Shown here: positions 48,951-59,573 of the stretch, one piece after another
How positions within the stretch are numbered: position 1 is the stretch's first letter
Layout: the number at the start of each line of letters is the position of its first letter
NCBI GenBank assembly: GCA_026874595.1
Contig: CM049315.1
Location: forward strand, 5,640,664 to 5,704,663
Reading direction: 5' to 3'
Length of the DNA: 64,000 nucleotides
Origin: Sipunculus nudus
Taxonomy: Eukaryota; Annelida; Sipuncula; Golfingiida; Sipunculidae
Program-made: the position numbers and the translations under genes
Notes under the pieces: model-generated
Told to the model about the DNA's origin: nothing
Databases searched by the model: none
The model's input: only the letters and a program-made list of their open reading frames with translations

Positions 48951-49079
48951 GTGTTTTTTTTTTTTTTTTTGTTAACAAATAACTATAATTTATTCTTAAA
49001 ACAACCTTAACATTACAATACACTAAATCAATACAATTATACAGTAAAACAGCGGTATAACATTAAGGGTGATACGGAA

Positions 49080-51303
49080 GTTTTGTATCAAATTTTTAGC
49101 TCGGAGGATATGGGTAACAAAGACATAATTTCAGGTTTCCATGGAGTCTTTTATGGACCTCTCAGGTTGTCAAGAAAGAAGATTCAAGCTCAAATAGTTA
49201 TGATTTGTGCCCTGTTAACAGACGACCACATCTTTAAAGGTCTCAAAAATAAAGATAAAAATGCGTAAAAATTCAAAGAAGTCCGGGTGACACCACCAGT
49301 TTACAGGAACTGATGAAACACTCCATGATGCATGTGCATGCAAAGAATAATGCCGATCAGTGCACTAGTTGTTCAGATACCAGAGCTTTTGTATCAAATT
49401 TACAGTTATTCTGGGGGGTACTTCTGAGCCCCATAGCTCGGACAATATGGGTGACAGAAACCTAATTTGAGGTTTCCAAGGAGACTTTTAATGGGCCTCC
49501 CAGCACGTCAAGAAAACAGAGTCTAGGCTTAGACGTCACGATTTGTGCCCTGTAAACATATGACTGCATTTTTAAGGTCTCAAAAATAGAGAAAAAATAC
49601 AGGTGGCGCAACCAGTCTGCAGAAACTGATGAAACACTCCATGATCAATATCCATGCAAAGAATCATGGTGATCAATGCATTAGTTATTCAGATACTTGA
49701 CCTTTTGTATCAAATTTTCTATTATTCTTATGGGGGGTAGAAGCCCCATAGCTCACAGGTTTTGGGCAACAGAGACCTAATTCCAGGTTTCCAAGGAGAC
49801 TTTTCATGGGCCTTCTTGCATGGCAAGACAGAAGATTCTCAGTCCAGTCATTAAGATTTCTGCCCTGTTAACAGATTGGCATTTTTAAGATCTCCAAAAA
49901 TAGAGAACAAAAATTCCTAAAAAATAAAAAATACAGGTGGTGCCACCAGTCTGCAGCAATTGATAAAACACTCCCTGATTAATATCCATGTAAAAAATGG
50001 TGATCAATGCATTATTTTTTCAGATACTTGAGCTTTTGTATCAAATGTTTCATTATTCCTGGGGGCACTTCGGAGCCCCATAGCTGGAAGAATATTGGTA
50101 ACAGAGACCAAATTCCACGTTTCCAAGAAGACTTTTCATGGACCTCTCTGGATAAAAAGTGAGAAGATTCAAGGTCGAGCGGTTACAATTTGTGCCCAGT
50201 TATCAGATGACGGCATCTTTTGAGGTCTCAAAAATAGAGAAAAAATCGTTAAAAAATCGAAAAAATACAGATGGCGCCACCAGTTTGCAGAAACTGATGA
50301 AACACTCCATGATCAATATCCATGCAAAGAATCATAGTGATCAATGCATTAATTATTCACATATTTGAGTTTTGTATCAAATTTTTCATTATTCTGGGGA
50401 GTACTTCGGGGCCCCATATCTTGAAGAATATGGGTAACAGAGATCTAATTCTCGGTTTCCAAGAAGACTTTTCATGAACCTCTTCGGATATAAAGTAAGA
50501 AGATTCTAGGTCCAGCGGTTACGATTTGTGCCCTGTTAACAGATTACGGCATCTTTTGTGGCCTCAAAAATAGAGAAAAAAAATCGGAAAAAAATCGAAA
50601 AAAATACAGGTGGCGCCACCAGTCTGCAGAAACTGATGAAACACTCCATGATCAATATCCATGCAAAGAATCATGGTGATCAATGCATTAATTATTCACA
50701 TATTTGAGTTTTGTATCAAATTTTTCACTATTCTGGGGAGTACTTCGGGGCCCCATATCTTGAAGAATATGGGTAACAGAGATCTAATTCTCGGTTTCCA
50801 AGAAGACTTTTCATGAACCTCTTCGGATATAAAGTAAGAAGATTCTAGGTCCAGCGGTTACGATTTGTGCCCTGTTAACAGATGACGGCATCTTTTGAGG
50901 ACTCAAAAATAGAGAAAAAAAATCGGAAAAAATCGAAAAAAATACAGGTGGCGCCACCAGTCTGCAGAAACTGATGAAACACTCCATGATCAATATCCAT
51001 GCAAAGAATCATGGTAATCTTTGCATTAGTTGTTCAGAAATTTGAAATTTTGTATCAAATTTTTCATTATTCTCAGGGGTACTTCGGACACCCATAGCTT
51101 CAAGGATATGGGTAACAGAGACCTAATTTAAGGTTTCCAAGGAGATTTTTCATGGATCTCTCTGGATGAAAAGTTAGAAGATTCCAGGACCAGTGGTTAC
51201 GATTTGTGACTTAATAACGGACAGACGGCCGGATAGCCGGACGGACGACGGACAAAGAGTGATCGCTATAGCTCAGATGACTTACAGTCAGCTGAGCAAA
51301 AAA
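49080..51303. mobile_element. Tandem-unit element, about 7 units of about 333 bp
   Basis: The unit core TATGGGTAACAGAGA.CTAATT...GGTTTCCAAG.AGACTTTT recurs near 49108, 49450, 49760, 50094, 50426, 50768 and 51105. Each complete unit also has CAGAAACTGATGAAACACTCC, and most have the palindrome GGTGGCGCCACC. Two neighbouring units (about 50345-51020) are nearly identical, showing recent amplification. The right end has the same GGACGG-rich stretch, GTGATCGCTATAGCTCAG and CAGCTGAGC as the element at 28515-31335. No ORF of substance. Confidence 0.8.
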
Positions 51304-52820
51304 TGATACGGGAGGATTGACTCTTGTTGTGGAGATGGGGGTTTCAAAGCAATCTATTTTAGGGTGTTTGTGTGTTGTAAGTATTTTCAATACCATCATG
51401 AGTACATTTTTTATACCGTTTAGAATACTTGAATTTTATAGTCGGGACAATACCCAATTTAAAAGCCCATCGTTATCACGGTGTTTTGGTGTTATTTGAT
51501 ATCAGAAATACTATACAATAACATACCTCCAAAACGTTATACTTAAAATGCGTCCAAAATAGCCGCCAAAACTCTAAATTAGCCATAAAACAATTATTCC
51601 GCATCCTAGAGTTGCAATGTTTATATCTACAATAAAATGTTTTGGGCCATGAAACCGAATGAAACCAACTAAACTATCATTGGGTAGTCACGGGTGTTGC
51701 TGATGTTGTTTTGCTACTCGTCAACTTCCGCACATGTGCTATCAACCATCATCAGTTACGTTTGCTCCGTTTGTCAACATTTGCGCAGGTATCGTGTTTA
51801 TAAACACATCGTAGATACTTAAGGTTTTACATCCATTACAGAGGCATTGTAAGAATGTGTACTATAGTTTGCATATAGTTCATGAATACACACGCAGAGT
51901 AAGCCAATTATTACATAAATTATACAGACACACCAGTAAGTAACTGTAAAGTTAGCGTATTCTGGTGACCTATCAATCAAATTTGGTATCAAAGATGGCA
52001 GCTGAATAAATGTACATTAACAAACAGCCTGTCTGGTCAAAGGGTCAAGCACATGACTAAAAGACGGGAGATTTGAATTCCATCCGCGAAATGAACGTTC
52101 AATAATATTTTCTGCAGGAACAAGGAAGAAGAGGTATAAAAATTAAAGAATGCCTGTGTAAAAAGGAAAAATGAATAGGACGACAAATCAATCTTTTTTT
52201 TGTGTAAAAACAAAACCTGAACTTGTATACAGGTATACTGCTACCTGACCTTAGCGCCTTCCTTATGCTCTACTGGATCCCACTGTCTTAAACTTTATTG
52301 ATAAGCATAAGCTATATCCAACCTTTCCAGTGTAATGGATATTTTGGACTTCATTTTTGCTATTTTACGTTACGCCAATATTTATTGATTCTTTTACAGG
52401 TCTTAATTGTTAAGTTTTAAAATTATGCTAGCAATAGTTTTAGCTAAATGTTTATGAAACTGTATCTCGTGGTCATTTTTCTTTGTTCACGAACACTTTT
52501 ACCTGTGTTTTTCGAATCCTTCAGGCAATGAGAATATTCACCAAATTATATTATAAATATTATTATTGAGTGCATATGACATCTTTTTTATTCCAAGCTC
52601 ATCGAGATGACCATCCTTGAATATGGTAGTACCATGGTTACTCTTTTAGTTTATCTCAATGGATTTAGCTAACTATATGTAGATGGAAATGTCTCTTTTG
52701 TATAGTGAATAAGAACATTACCGGTACCGGTATCTATCATCATCAAAGGTGCTGTAAGGGTATTATTCTTAAATTTTACCTCATTGTAAGAAAGAATGAT
52801 AAAAGTCCAGACATAAAGTA
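51304..52820. other. Intergenic, part duplicated near 61.2 kb
   Basis: 51720-51960 resembles 61190-61360 (GTTTGTCAACATTT, ACAAACACGT or ATAAACACAT, GAGGC.TT.TAAGAA, ACTACATAAATT or TTACATAAATT), which are 3'-side flanks of the 53- and 62-kb receptors. No gene recognised. Confidence 0.5.
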
Positions 52821-52826
52821 TTTATT
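52821..52826 (-). promoter_or_regulatory. Candidate poly(A) signal of the 53-kb receptor
   Basis: TTTATT on plus is AATAAA on minus, about 80 bases after the stop codon. Confidence 0.5.
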
Positions 52827-52904
52827 TTATCATACATAAGACATCAAAATGTTGCATGCGAATTACAGAAGCAATGATGTCCATTGTTGTAACATGCAAA
52901 AACC

Positions 52905-53871
52905 TCATCCATGCAATAACGGTTGTCTCTCAGGATTATCCCCTTGTCTGCACAGTAATCCCCTCAATTCTTTGCGAAACATTGGCATACGCCAGGCATA
53001 GATAACCACATTTAATGCAGAATTGGATATAGTGAGTATCGATGCAGCCTTATTGTAATTGCTTAAATAGTCATGTGCCAACACATAAGTTTGTAGAGAC
53101 AGGACCACAAATAAAGGCAGGAAACACGTGTAAAAAGTACCAACAATAATACAATTTGTGGCGGCCACCTTCATTTCTGGATGGAAATCCGGTGTTGAAT
53201 CTGCTTTCAGTTCTATTCTGATCTTCACAACCTTCCATATCAGAAGGGTATATATTGCAGCAAAGTGTAATGTTATTAAAAGAAACAAAGGTATTGCAAA
53301 GTAAGCAAAATATTCTCGTTTGAATATTAGAATCATATGGCAGGATATCCGTTTAGATTTATCTTGTGATTTTAGCAAAAATAGTGGTATGATCATAGTA
53401 ATGATCATGGATAGTATCCAGGCTAAGCAGATAGCAATCCGAGATCTTCTATTTGTGACCTGGGTGGGATTAGGTGTGAGAAAGGCGATGGCAAAGTAGC
53501 GTTCTATGGATATGATCACCATAATCAGCACAGATGCAGCTATAAATAGCCAGAGAATTAAATATCCTAAAAGACACGCCACATAATTCTCCTCGATTGC
53601 TGGATGATATATCAACACTGCTTCGTAGCATGCTGTTAATCCCAACTAAGAAATCTGCGCAGGCGAGGTTGAAAAAATAAAATGTCGAACTTCTTCTGTA
53701 ACCATCGATTCGTGTCCGTATGTAAACATACATGAATAATCCGTTTCCAGTGCAAATGACAACAAAGAGAAGCGAGTAAATGATAACATAACATAGTCTA
53801 CTGCCCCAGGATACATCTGTTGGGGTTATATTCATCATCTTTGACGAGTTGAACCAAATATACTCCCCCAT
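52905..53871 (-). pseudogene. Receptor with one single-base frameshift in helix 2
   Basis: Start ATG at 53871 (MGEYIWFNSS; NSS and NIT glycosylation sites). Helix 1 TGNGLFMYVY and helix 2 NLACADFLVG are open, then one extra base in GTTGGGATTAACAGC (near 53640) shifts the frame; the other frame continues LTACYEAVLI and is open for about 245 codons to the TGA at 52905-52907. Motifs: ERYFAIAF in place of DRY (a common class A variant), SCHMILIFKREYFAYFAIP, FYTCFLPLF, SALNVVIYAWRMPMF, and LLCRQ in the tail. Everything but one base is compatible with function, so this could be a recent null, an allele or an error in the sequence. Confidence 0.87.
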
Positions 53872-54446
53872 TTTCTTTGTATAATATACACTTGAAATTC
53901 AAATTTACACTCTGAGATGTAAAATCATGTGGTTCATTATATTTATAACCAGGGTGACGTAATTAAGGAATATAGTATTGAGAATTTCCTAGCATAATTT
54001 TGTTTTCCTTGCTTTAAAACCACATTTGTATTATTCAACAAAAATCAACAAATTACCCACGCAAAGTTACACAGGAAACGAAACATTCATGCACTCACAT
54101 TCACCCCTTTCACAAAAAAAAACATTAATTACTATTCCTAAACAAAAGCAGCTCAACAGTAATTGATAAAATAATAATTTTTTCTGGTGAGGAAGCAAAC
54201 ATACAATCATTCCCGAGGAATATTTAATCTAGAGCGACAAATAAAAATAAAAGAGCATATGGAATTTAATTACATTTCATTGTTCACACAGGGGATGCAA
54301 ACTAATTATAGATTTTTATCCAATAGTTGTTTGTGCATGATGTTGATAAAAAGGATATGCACAACATAGTCGCATAGTGAAAACAAAATTATAGCAATTA
54401 CACGCTATCCATTAAAAGTATGTAAGGAGAACACAGCACCTTTTGT
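53872..54446. other. Intergenic
   Basis: Presumed 5' flank of the 53-kb receptor; no motif could be fixed. Confidence 0.5.
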
Positions 54447-54454
54447 TATACATG

Positions 54455-54738
54455 CAGGGGCGTCAATATAGGGGGGGATGGGGGGTATATATACCCCCCA
54501 CTTTTTGGCAAGGGGGGGATGGTCAATGTAATCATCCCCCCCCACTTTTCAGAGAATAATATTATAATATTGCACATAAAATAAATTAATAAACAGAATT
54601 AAAGGCTTTGGATCCATTTATTAAAAGATGTTATATCTAAACCTTGCTTTTGAATATCTAAACCTTGCTTAGAATTAAAAAATAACTTATTTTCTAAATC
54701 ATTAGATTTATTTGACATAAGATTTAGTATATATATAA

Positions 54739-54783
<45 letters not shown>

Positions 54784-54894
54784 GAATGTCACTCAGAAAG
54801 GCTGAAAAAGGTATATATATATATACATGTATATGTATGTGTGTATATATAAAAAGTCATCCCCCCCACCCTGGAAGAAAAATTGACGCCACTG
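54455..54894. mobile_element. hAT-type miniature element with 8-bp target duplication
   Basis: Flanked by an exact TATACATG duplication (54447-54454 and 54895-54902). Terminal inverted repeats are CAGGGGCGTCAAT and ATTGACGCCACTG (one mismatch in 13), followed by G-rich/C-rich subterminal runs. Internal TA tracts, no transposase. 8-bp duplication plus CA-G termini fit the hAT superfamily; at 440 bp it depends on a transposase elsewhere. Confidence 0.87.
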
Positions 54895-54902
54895 TATACA
54901 TG

Positions 54903-56064
54903 TATCAATATCCCTTGCACGAATTGCTGCAGATTATAACTTTAGCTTTCAACTGAGAAACATTGCACTTTATGAATCGATGTGACCGATTCCTGTACCA
55001 CTCTAACTTTATTCACAGCCTTATTATCGGTGTTTCCAGTAGTCCTTGATTTGATAATATCATAAATAATCTTAATATATATATATGTGTGTGTGTTTAA
55101 CCTTATCAGACTAGAAAGACACTTGTGTTATCTACAACCTTATGCTGAGTGTCTAAAGTAGCCCTCGATTTGACACTTTCATAAATAAAACTATCAAAAA
55201 TTAAGAAAATACATCCTTTGGCTCATAGATTTTGCCTAAACTTTAATTTCTAAATGTCACCTGAAGTTCATTTTTTTTATAAAATGGGAATATGGATCAA
55301 CAGAGCTAAACTACTATATGTTGTAAAAGCTCAAATATATGTGTTTATGAATATAATTTCTCAAAATACTAAGTAAAATTATTCCGAAGCATAAAAAGAT
55401 CATAATCATAATCATATCTGTGATGCTGTACATCAATTGGTACTTTTTTCATGATGCGAGACATGTTTAGCCATATAATTGTTCAATTCCTGTTCGATTA
55501 ATAATATGTGATGCATAGCTGCATCATCTGACTGCTCATAACCACGATGATATAATCGTGTTTATAGCATATTGGTCATTTCTTTGTATAATTTTCTTTA
55601 AGGACAGACGGGCGTTGATTTATAAATTCCATTGTTTTATACATATGCGTCTCTTGGTTCATATTACTCTTACAGCGGCATCTGTTATATAATGCAATAT
55701 AATCTAGCATAATTGGGTTACAGAATGAGTATTGATCCGGTATATTTCCGATTATGAAACATGTTCGCGTGTTTGCAGTCTCATTTATTCCTCTAAACAT
55801 TAATCTTCATAGAACCTGCTTTGTGTCTTCAATATTACGTTGCAAAATCACGATATAACGATCAAATATTAGTATTGATTATCACAACAAGATGGCGGTA
55901 CCCAGAACGACGCCTCGTTCCTGTACTTAATCCTTCCTGTTTGACAATATTTGATTCTCTCGTTACAGTTACAGTTACATGATGGTGCTATGGCTTCAAA
56001 CTTGGGACTGCTATAGACTGATCGGTCATAGTTTTCATTCATTAAACTGAGCTGAACCCATGAT
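54903..56064. other. Intergenic
   Basis: No gene. 55010-55075 and 55120-55190 are a weak direct repeat (GT.TTTCCAGTAGTCCTTGATTTG compared with GTGTCTAAAGTAGCCCTCGATTTG). Confidence 0.5.
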
Positions 56065-56128
56065 CAATTTTACTGATTTGTTTTGGAACAAATAGTTAAC
56101 ATTGTTGCAAAACAAATCAGTAAAATTG
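56065..56128. repeat. Perfect 21-bp inverted repeat hairpin
   Basis: CAATTTTACTGATTTGTTTTG at 56065-56085 is the exact reverse complement of 56108-56128, with a 22-base loop. Confidence 0.9.
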
Positions 56129-56164
56129 TTAATGGAAATCAGCAAGAATCAGCAGGAATGTGAG

Positions 56165-56266
56165 CTATACCTACACTTATTCACAAATTATTAAGCAGGA
56201 CATATTTTTTATACAATATACAGTTTACATTAACATGTCCTGCTTATAATTTGTGAATAGGTAGAG
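56165..56266. repeat. Imperfect inverted repeat, about 33-bp arms
   Basis: TATTCACAAATTATTAAGCA with GGACAT faces ATGTCC with TGCTTATAATTTGTGAATA; arms 56165-56204 and 56234-56266, loop about 29 bases. Confidence 0.85.
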
Positions 56267-56478
56267 TTCCAGATTCCTTCTTAGTCATGCTAATTTTTAT
56301 ACATTTTGGTGTATATTAATAACTTTACATGAGAGCCTCAAATTACTGAACCTTTGGCAAATCAAATCTCGCAAGGGAAATAAAACTTTTTTGTACAGTA
56401 ACAGTGTTTTTAAATTTGAGATTATGCCTGACGAAAAGTATGTGTGAAACGTTATATGTTATAGGATTGTTTCTTCGA

Positions 56479-56570
56479 GGTGGCGGATCCAGATATTCGA
56501 GAACAGGGGAAGGGGGGGGGGGTTATATACTGGGTTGGCGGTTGAAGAGTATAAAGCAATATATTTATGC

Positions 56571-56620
<50 letters not shown>

Positions 56621-56995
56621 CACATATATTAATAAAATTTAAAGCCATATTCATTTGTAAAGTAAATAACAGGTACATGAGCGGGGGGGGGGGGGGGGTC
56701 CCCCTAAGTGTTCTGACCGAGCATGTGTTATGACCCAGTGTAATAACGGAAAGACTCTAAGTATAGAAACATTTGGATGCTATATTATTCACAGGGCTGT
56801 TCATTAATAACCCAACTTATGAATTAGAATGTAATAAGCTGTGTATAAATTAATTAATCAATTGCTAGGGAATAAAAAAGATAAATAGAAAAATAAATTA
56901 AATTACGGGATAAAGAAGAGATAAATTGAGAACTGTTACAGATCAGCGGGTGAAGGGGTGGGGGGGGGGGGCGCCCCCCTCTGGATCCGCCACTG
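56479..56995. mobile_element. hAT-like miniature element, degenerate ends
   Basis: TGGCGGATCCAGA (56481-56493) and TCTGGATCCGCCA (56980-56992) are perfect 13-bp inverted repeats, the right one extended to CACTG. G-rich subterminal runs and an internal (TA)n (56573-56619) parallel the element at 54455-54894. I could not find an exact target duplication, so the left boundary may be damaged. Confidence 0.65.
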
Positions 56996-58364
56996 CTTCG
57001 CTTATTAATAGTCTTTACACAGAGTGTTAAGTGCAAAGCTAACATACATCCTTTTGTCTAGCTTGTCAACGGCACAGTCATAATTATCTACTCTAACGGA
57101 TAAAAGCAATTACAGCATCCTTGTTTTGGCGAATCGTGCCTACAAAACCATGTCACAAAGGAGAAGGGAGTAATTCATTCTCATGCTTTTGTAGCTAGTA
57201 TTATATCCCAGATAATTATCTTAGCTTACATAAACATTACAGTGTTTATGTTATGCTGATTTGGATCAAGTACAAACATTCAGGATGAGACAACACTCAC
57301 TGTTAATTAATCATCTTCAGGGTTCATCGTCCACTAAATAAATGTACGGGATGAGTTTCCTAGAGTATTGTAAATTAACCAGGCAGCATTCACCAAGGAT
57401 CCTTTCTTTATGTGCCGTTACCTTTTGCACCACAAACTTGGTTGACTAAAGTAGCATGTGATCAAGTAGAGGCTGTTTTGTTGGGGCTAAATGGACTCGG
57501 ATGTAATATATTAACAACCAACTTATTGATAGCTTTAATACATAAACCATCTCGACAAATAAGTCTGAATGTATTAAACTTTATATATCAGTATATTGCT
57601 AGAGGGGCCGGCCAATGATAAATCCTGACACTTGAAATTTGCACAATTCTGGTTATATAAGACCATTATTACAGAACAGAATGAATATATGCAACGATTG
57701 CTCGGAATAAAACAGCAAGGACGGATTTAGAGGGGGCTCTTTTACCACATAGAAAAAAAAACGAAAACTAGAATAAAATAAACAACAAGAGAAAGAATAG
57801 CCGGAGTTTGTCTGCCACGAATTGTGTTCTTCTCCTTCTGCATGCGAGGGTTACCTTTTAAGTTCACTAGTTTTCCCGGTTTATCTGTTAACCAGTCCCC
57901 CCCCCCCTCCATATGACAGCATTGGAGGTCACATCCTCTGTTCCAGCAAGACTGGAGAAGTCGAATTACATACGCTTAATAGCGAAACGCAGCATTTTTT
58001 CTCTATATATAATATTATTTTGGAAGTCTGGCCTATTGTTCTTTATGCACGCCTTCCTGGGCGCTCACGCATATTTTCCACATTTGCACTCTGCATGTTT
58101 TTAGGCTGCATCCCGGTTTCAGCCGTGCCCATATTTTCAGAATAAATACGAATATTAACTTTGCTTACCGTTCACCACGTAACAAGCTTTCAAAGTCATT
58201 TCGGCTTCATTTAAACAAAAGCTTCTTTTTCTGTCGGGCTTTCAAAGTCAGTTCGGCTATGTTAAAACAGAGGCTTTTCTTTTCGACTCGATGGAAACTG
58301 ATGCCGCCTCTAGCCTCAACTATCCCTGCCCCCTTCCTCTCAGTCTGCGCTTGTATAAAAATAC
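56996..58364. other. Intergenic
   Basis: No gene supported. ORFs at 57412-57618 and 57822-58145 have no recognised domain. A C-run (11) lies at about 57898. Confidence 0.45.
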
Positions 58365-58560
58365 TTCTTATAAGTATTTCCCATAAAAGTACATGATCAT
58401 AAATATTTCTTAAAAATATTTATGTGATACTTAATATAAAAGTACAAACTGAGAGCCCCACCGGCCAGCTAAATTTCTACCTATAAAGATATCTCCTATA
58501 GATATCTCCTTTAGGCCAATATAAGGGTAAATGATCATGAGGTATTTTCTTAAAAAATCC
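58365..58560. repeat. Cluster of short hairpins
   Basis: AAATACTT-CTTAT-AAGTATTT (about 58361-58381), ATAAATATTT-CTTAA-AAATATTTAT (about 58399-58423) and a doubled AGATATCT palindrome (about 58487-58507) follow one another. Two further ones, AGTCCT-TTTT-AGGACT and AGTCCT-ATTTT-AGGACT, lie at about 58800-58845. Confidence 0.75.
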
Positions 58561-58589
58561 CATGTGATATTTATAAAATTATAAAGAAA

Positions 58590-59340
58590 TCTGCGCCCCC
58601 CCCCCCCCCCCACCACAGACAACCACCCCTGACAACCTCCACCAACAGCATCCGACACCGACGCGCAAGTCCAGCGGCAGCCCTCAAACACCACCAGCGG
58701 TATTTTAGAGAGCACATCCCATCCGCCCACTGACAGCAACTACCAAGACGACTACCCAGACCTACACCGGGACAGCTCCAGACAGACAAGACCCCACAAC
58801 AGTCCTTTTTAGGACTACCCCCCAACAGTCCTATTTTAGGACTAATCAATCACACACCGACTTGGCAGCGGACAGACAGACAACTTCAGGTCCGCTGCCT
58901 GCCACAAGACTTCAAGACCCAAGACCAAGCCTCAAGACCAAGACCAAGCCAAGACTGGTAGCCCTGGGACAAGCCAAGAGAAGACAAGACCACCCCGACA
59001 GCCGGAACCCAAGTCAAGACAAGCAAGACAAGGCACAGCACAAGTCAAGAAGAAGACCAAGCCAAGACAGCCTGCCCGAACCAAGTCACAGGAAGTCCGG
59101 CTCTTCGCGGTAGGAGTTGTTCTGTCGGCGGTCTGGGTTTCCTTGCTTGTGTTCGGGGATGTCGCTCGCGACCGGGTTCTTGGGGGCAGCGGCTTTACTG
59201 CTGATATCCGTGCGGTGAGTGGCCCGCTCGGGGTTCTGTGGGTGTGGATGGTGTAGCTTTCTCGGTCACCGGTGCGGGTGCACGCTTGTGGCTCTTCGCG
59301 GCTCCTTGGCTTAGCTTGTGTGGCAACTTCGGCATCAAAA
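58590..59340. other. GC-rich segment with strand-biased composition
   Basis: In an AT-rich window this stretch is markedly GC-rich. From a C18 run at about 58594 to about 59100 the plus strand is A/C-rich and almost free of T, with many CAAGAC/CAAGCC motifs; after about 59105 it becomes G/T-rich with CpGs and GGCTCTTCGCGG twice (about 59097 and 59292). The 83-codon basic ORF at 58862-59113 is probably a by-product of the composition. It may be the 5' region of a retroelement or a non-coding RNA; not identified. Confidence 0.6.
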
Positions 59341-59476
59341 TCATGGTCTAAAGAGACAGGCCGGGGCGGTGGTCCCAGACCACCTCAACCGTGTCTGTAT
59401 AGTGACTCAAAATACTAGATCTAGTCTAGTCTAGTCGACTCGATACGTAGTGAATGTATCTGCTGGTGACAAAATA

Positions 59477-59571
59477 GACTGGTACCCTGCTCTATTATTG
59501 CCCTCAGCTAAGCATTATAGATCTATGATTGGCCTGGAGCAGCAGTGCCATAATAGGGCGGGGTACCAGTC
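59477..59571. mobile_element. 95-bp MITE with TA target duplication
   Basis: GACTGGTACCCTGCTCTATTAT faces ATAATAGGGCGGGGTACCAGTC (2 mismatches in 22); TA on both sides (59475-59476 and 59572-59573). No coding capacity. Confidence 0.8.
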
Positions 59572-59573
59572 TA

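Noticed and set aside
58862-59113. 83-codon basic ORF
   Set aside because: Composition-driven (CAAGAC repeats), low complexity, no start context or homologue recognised.
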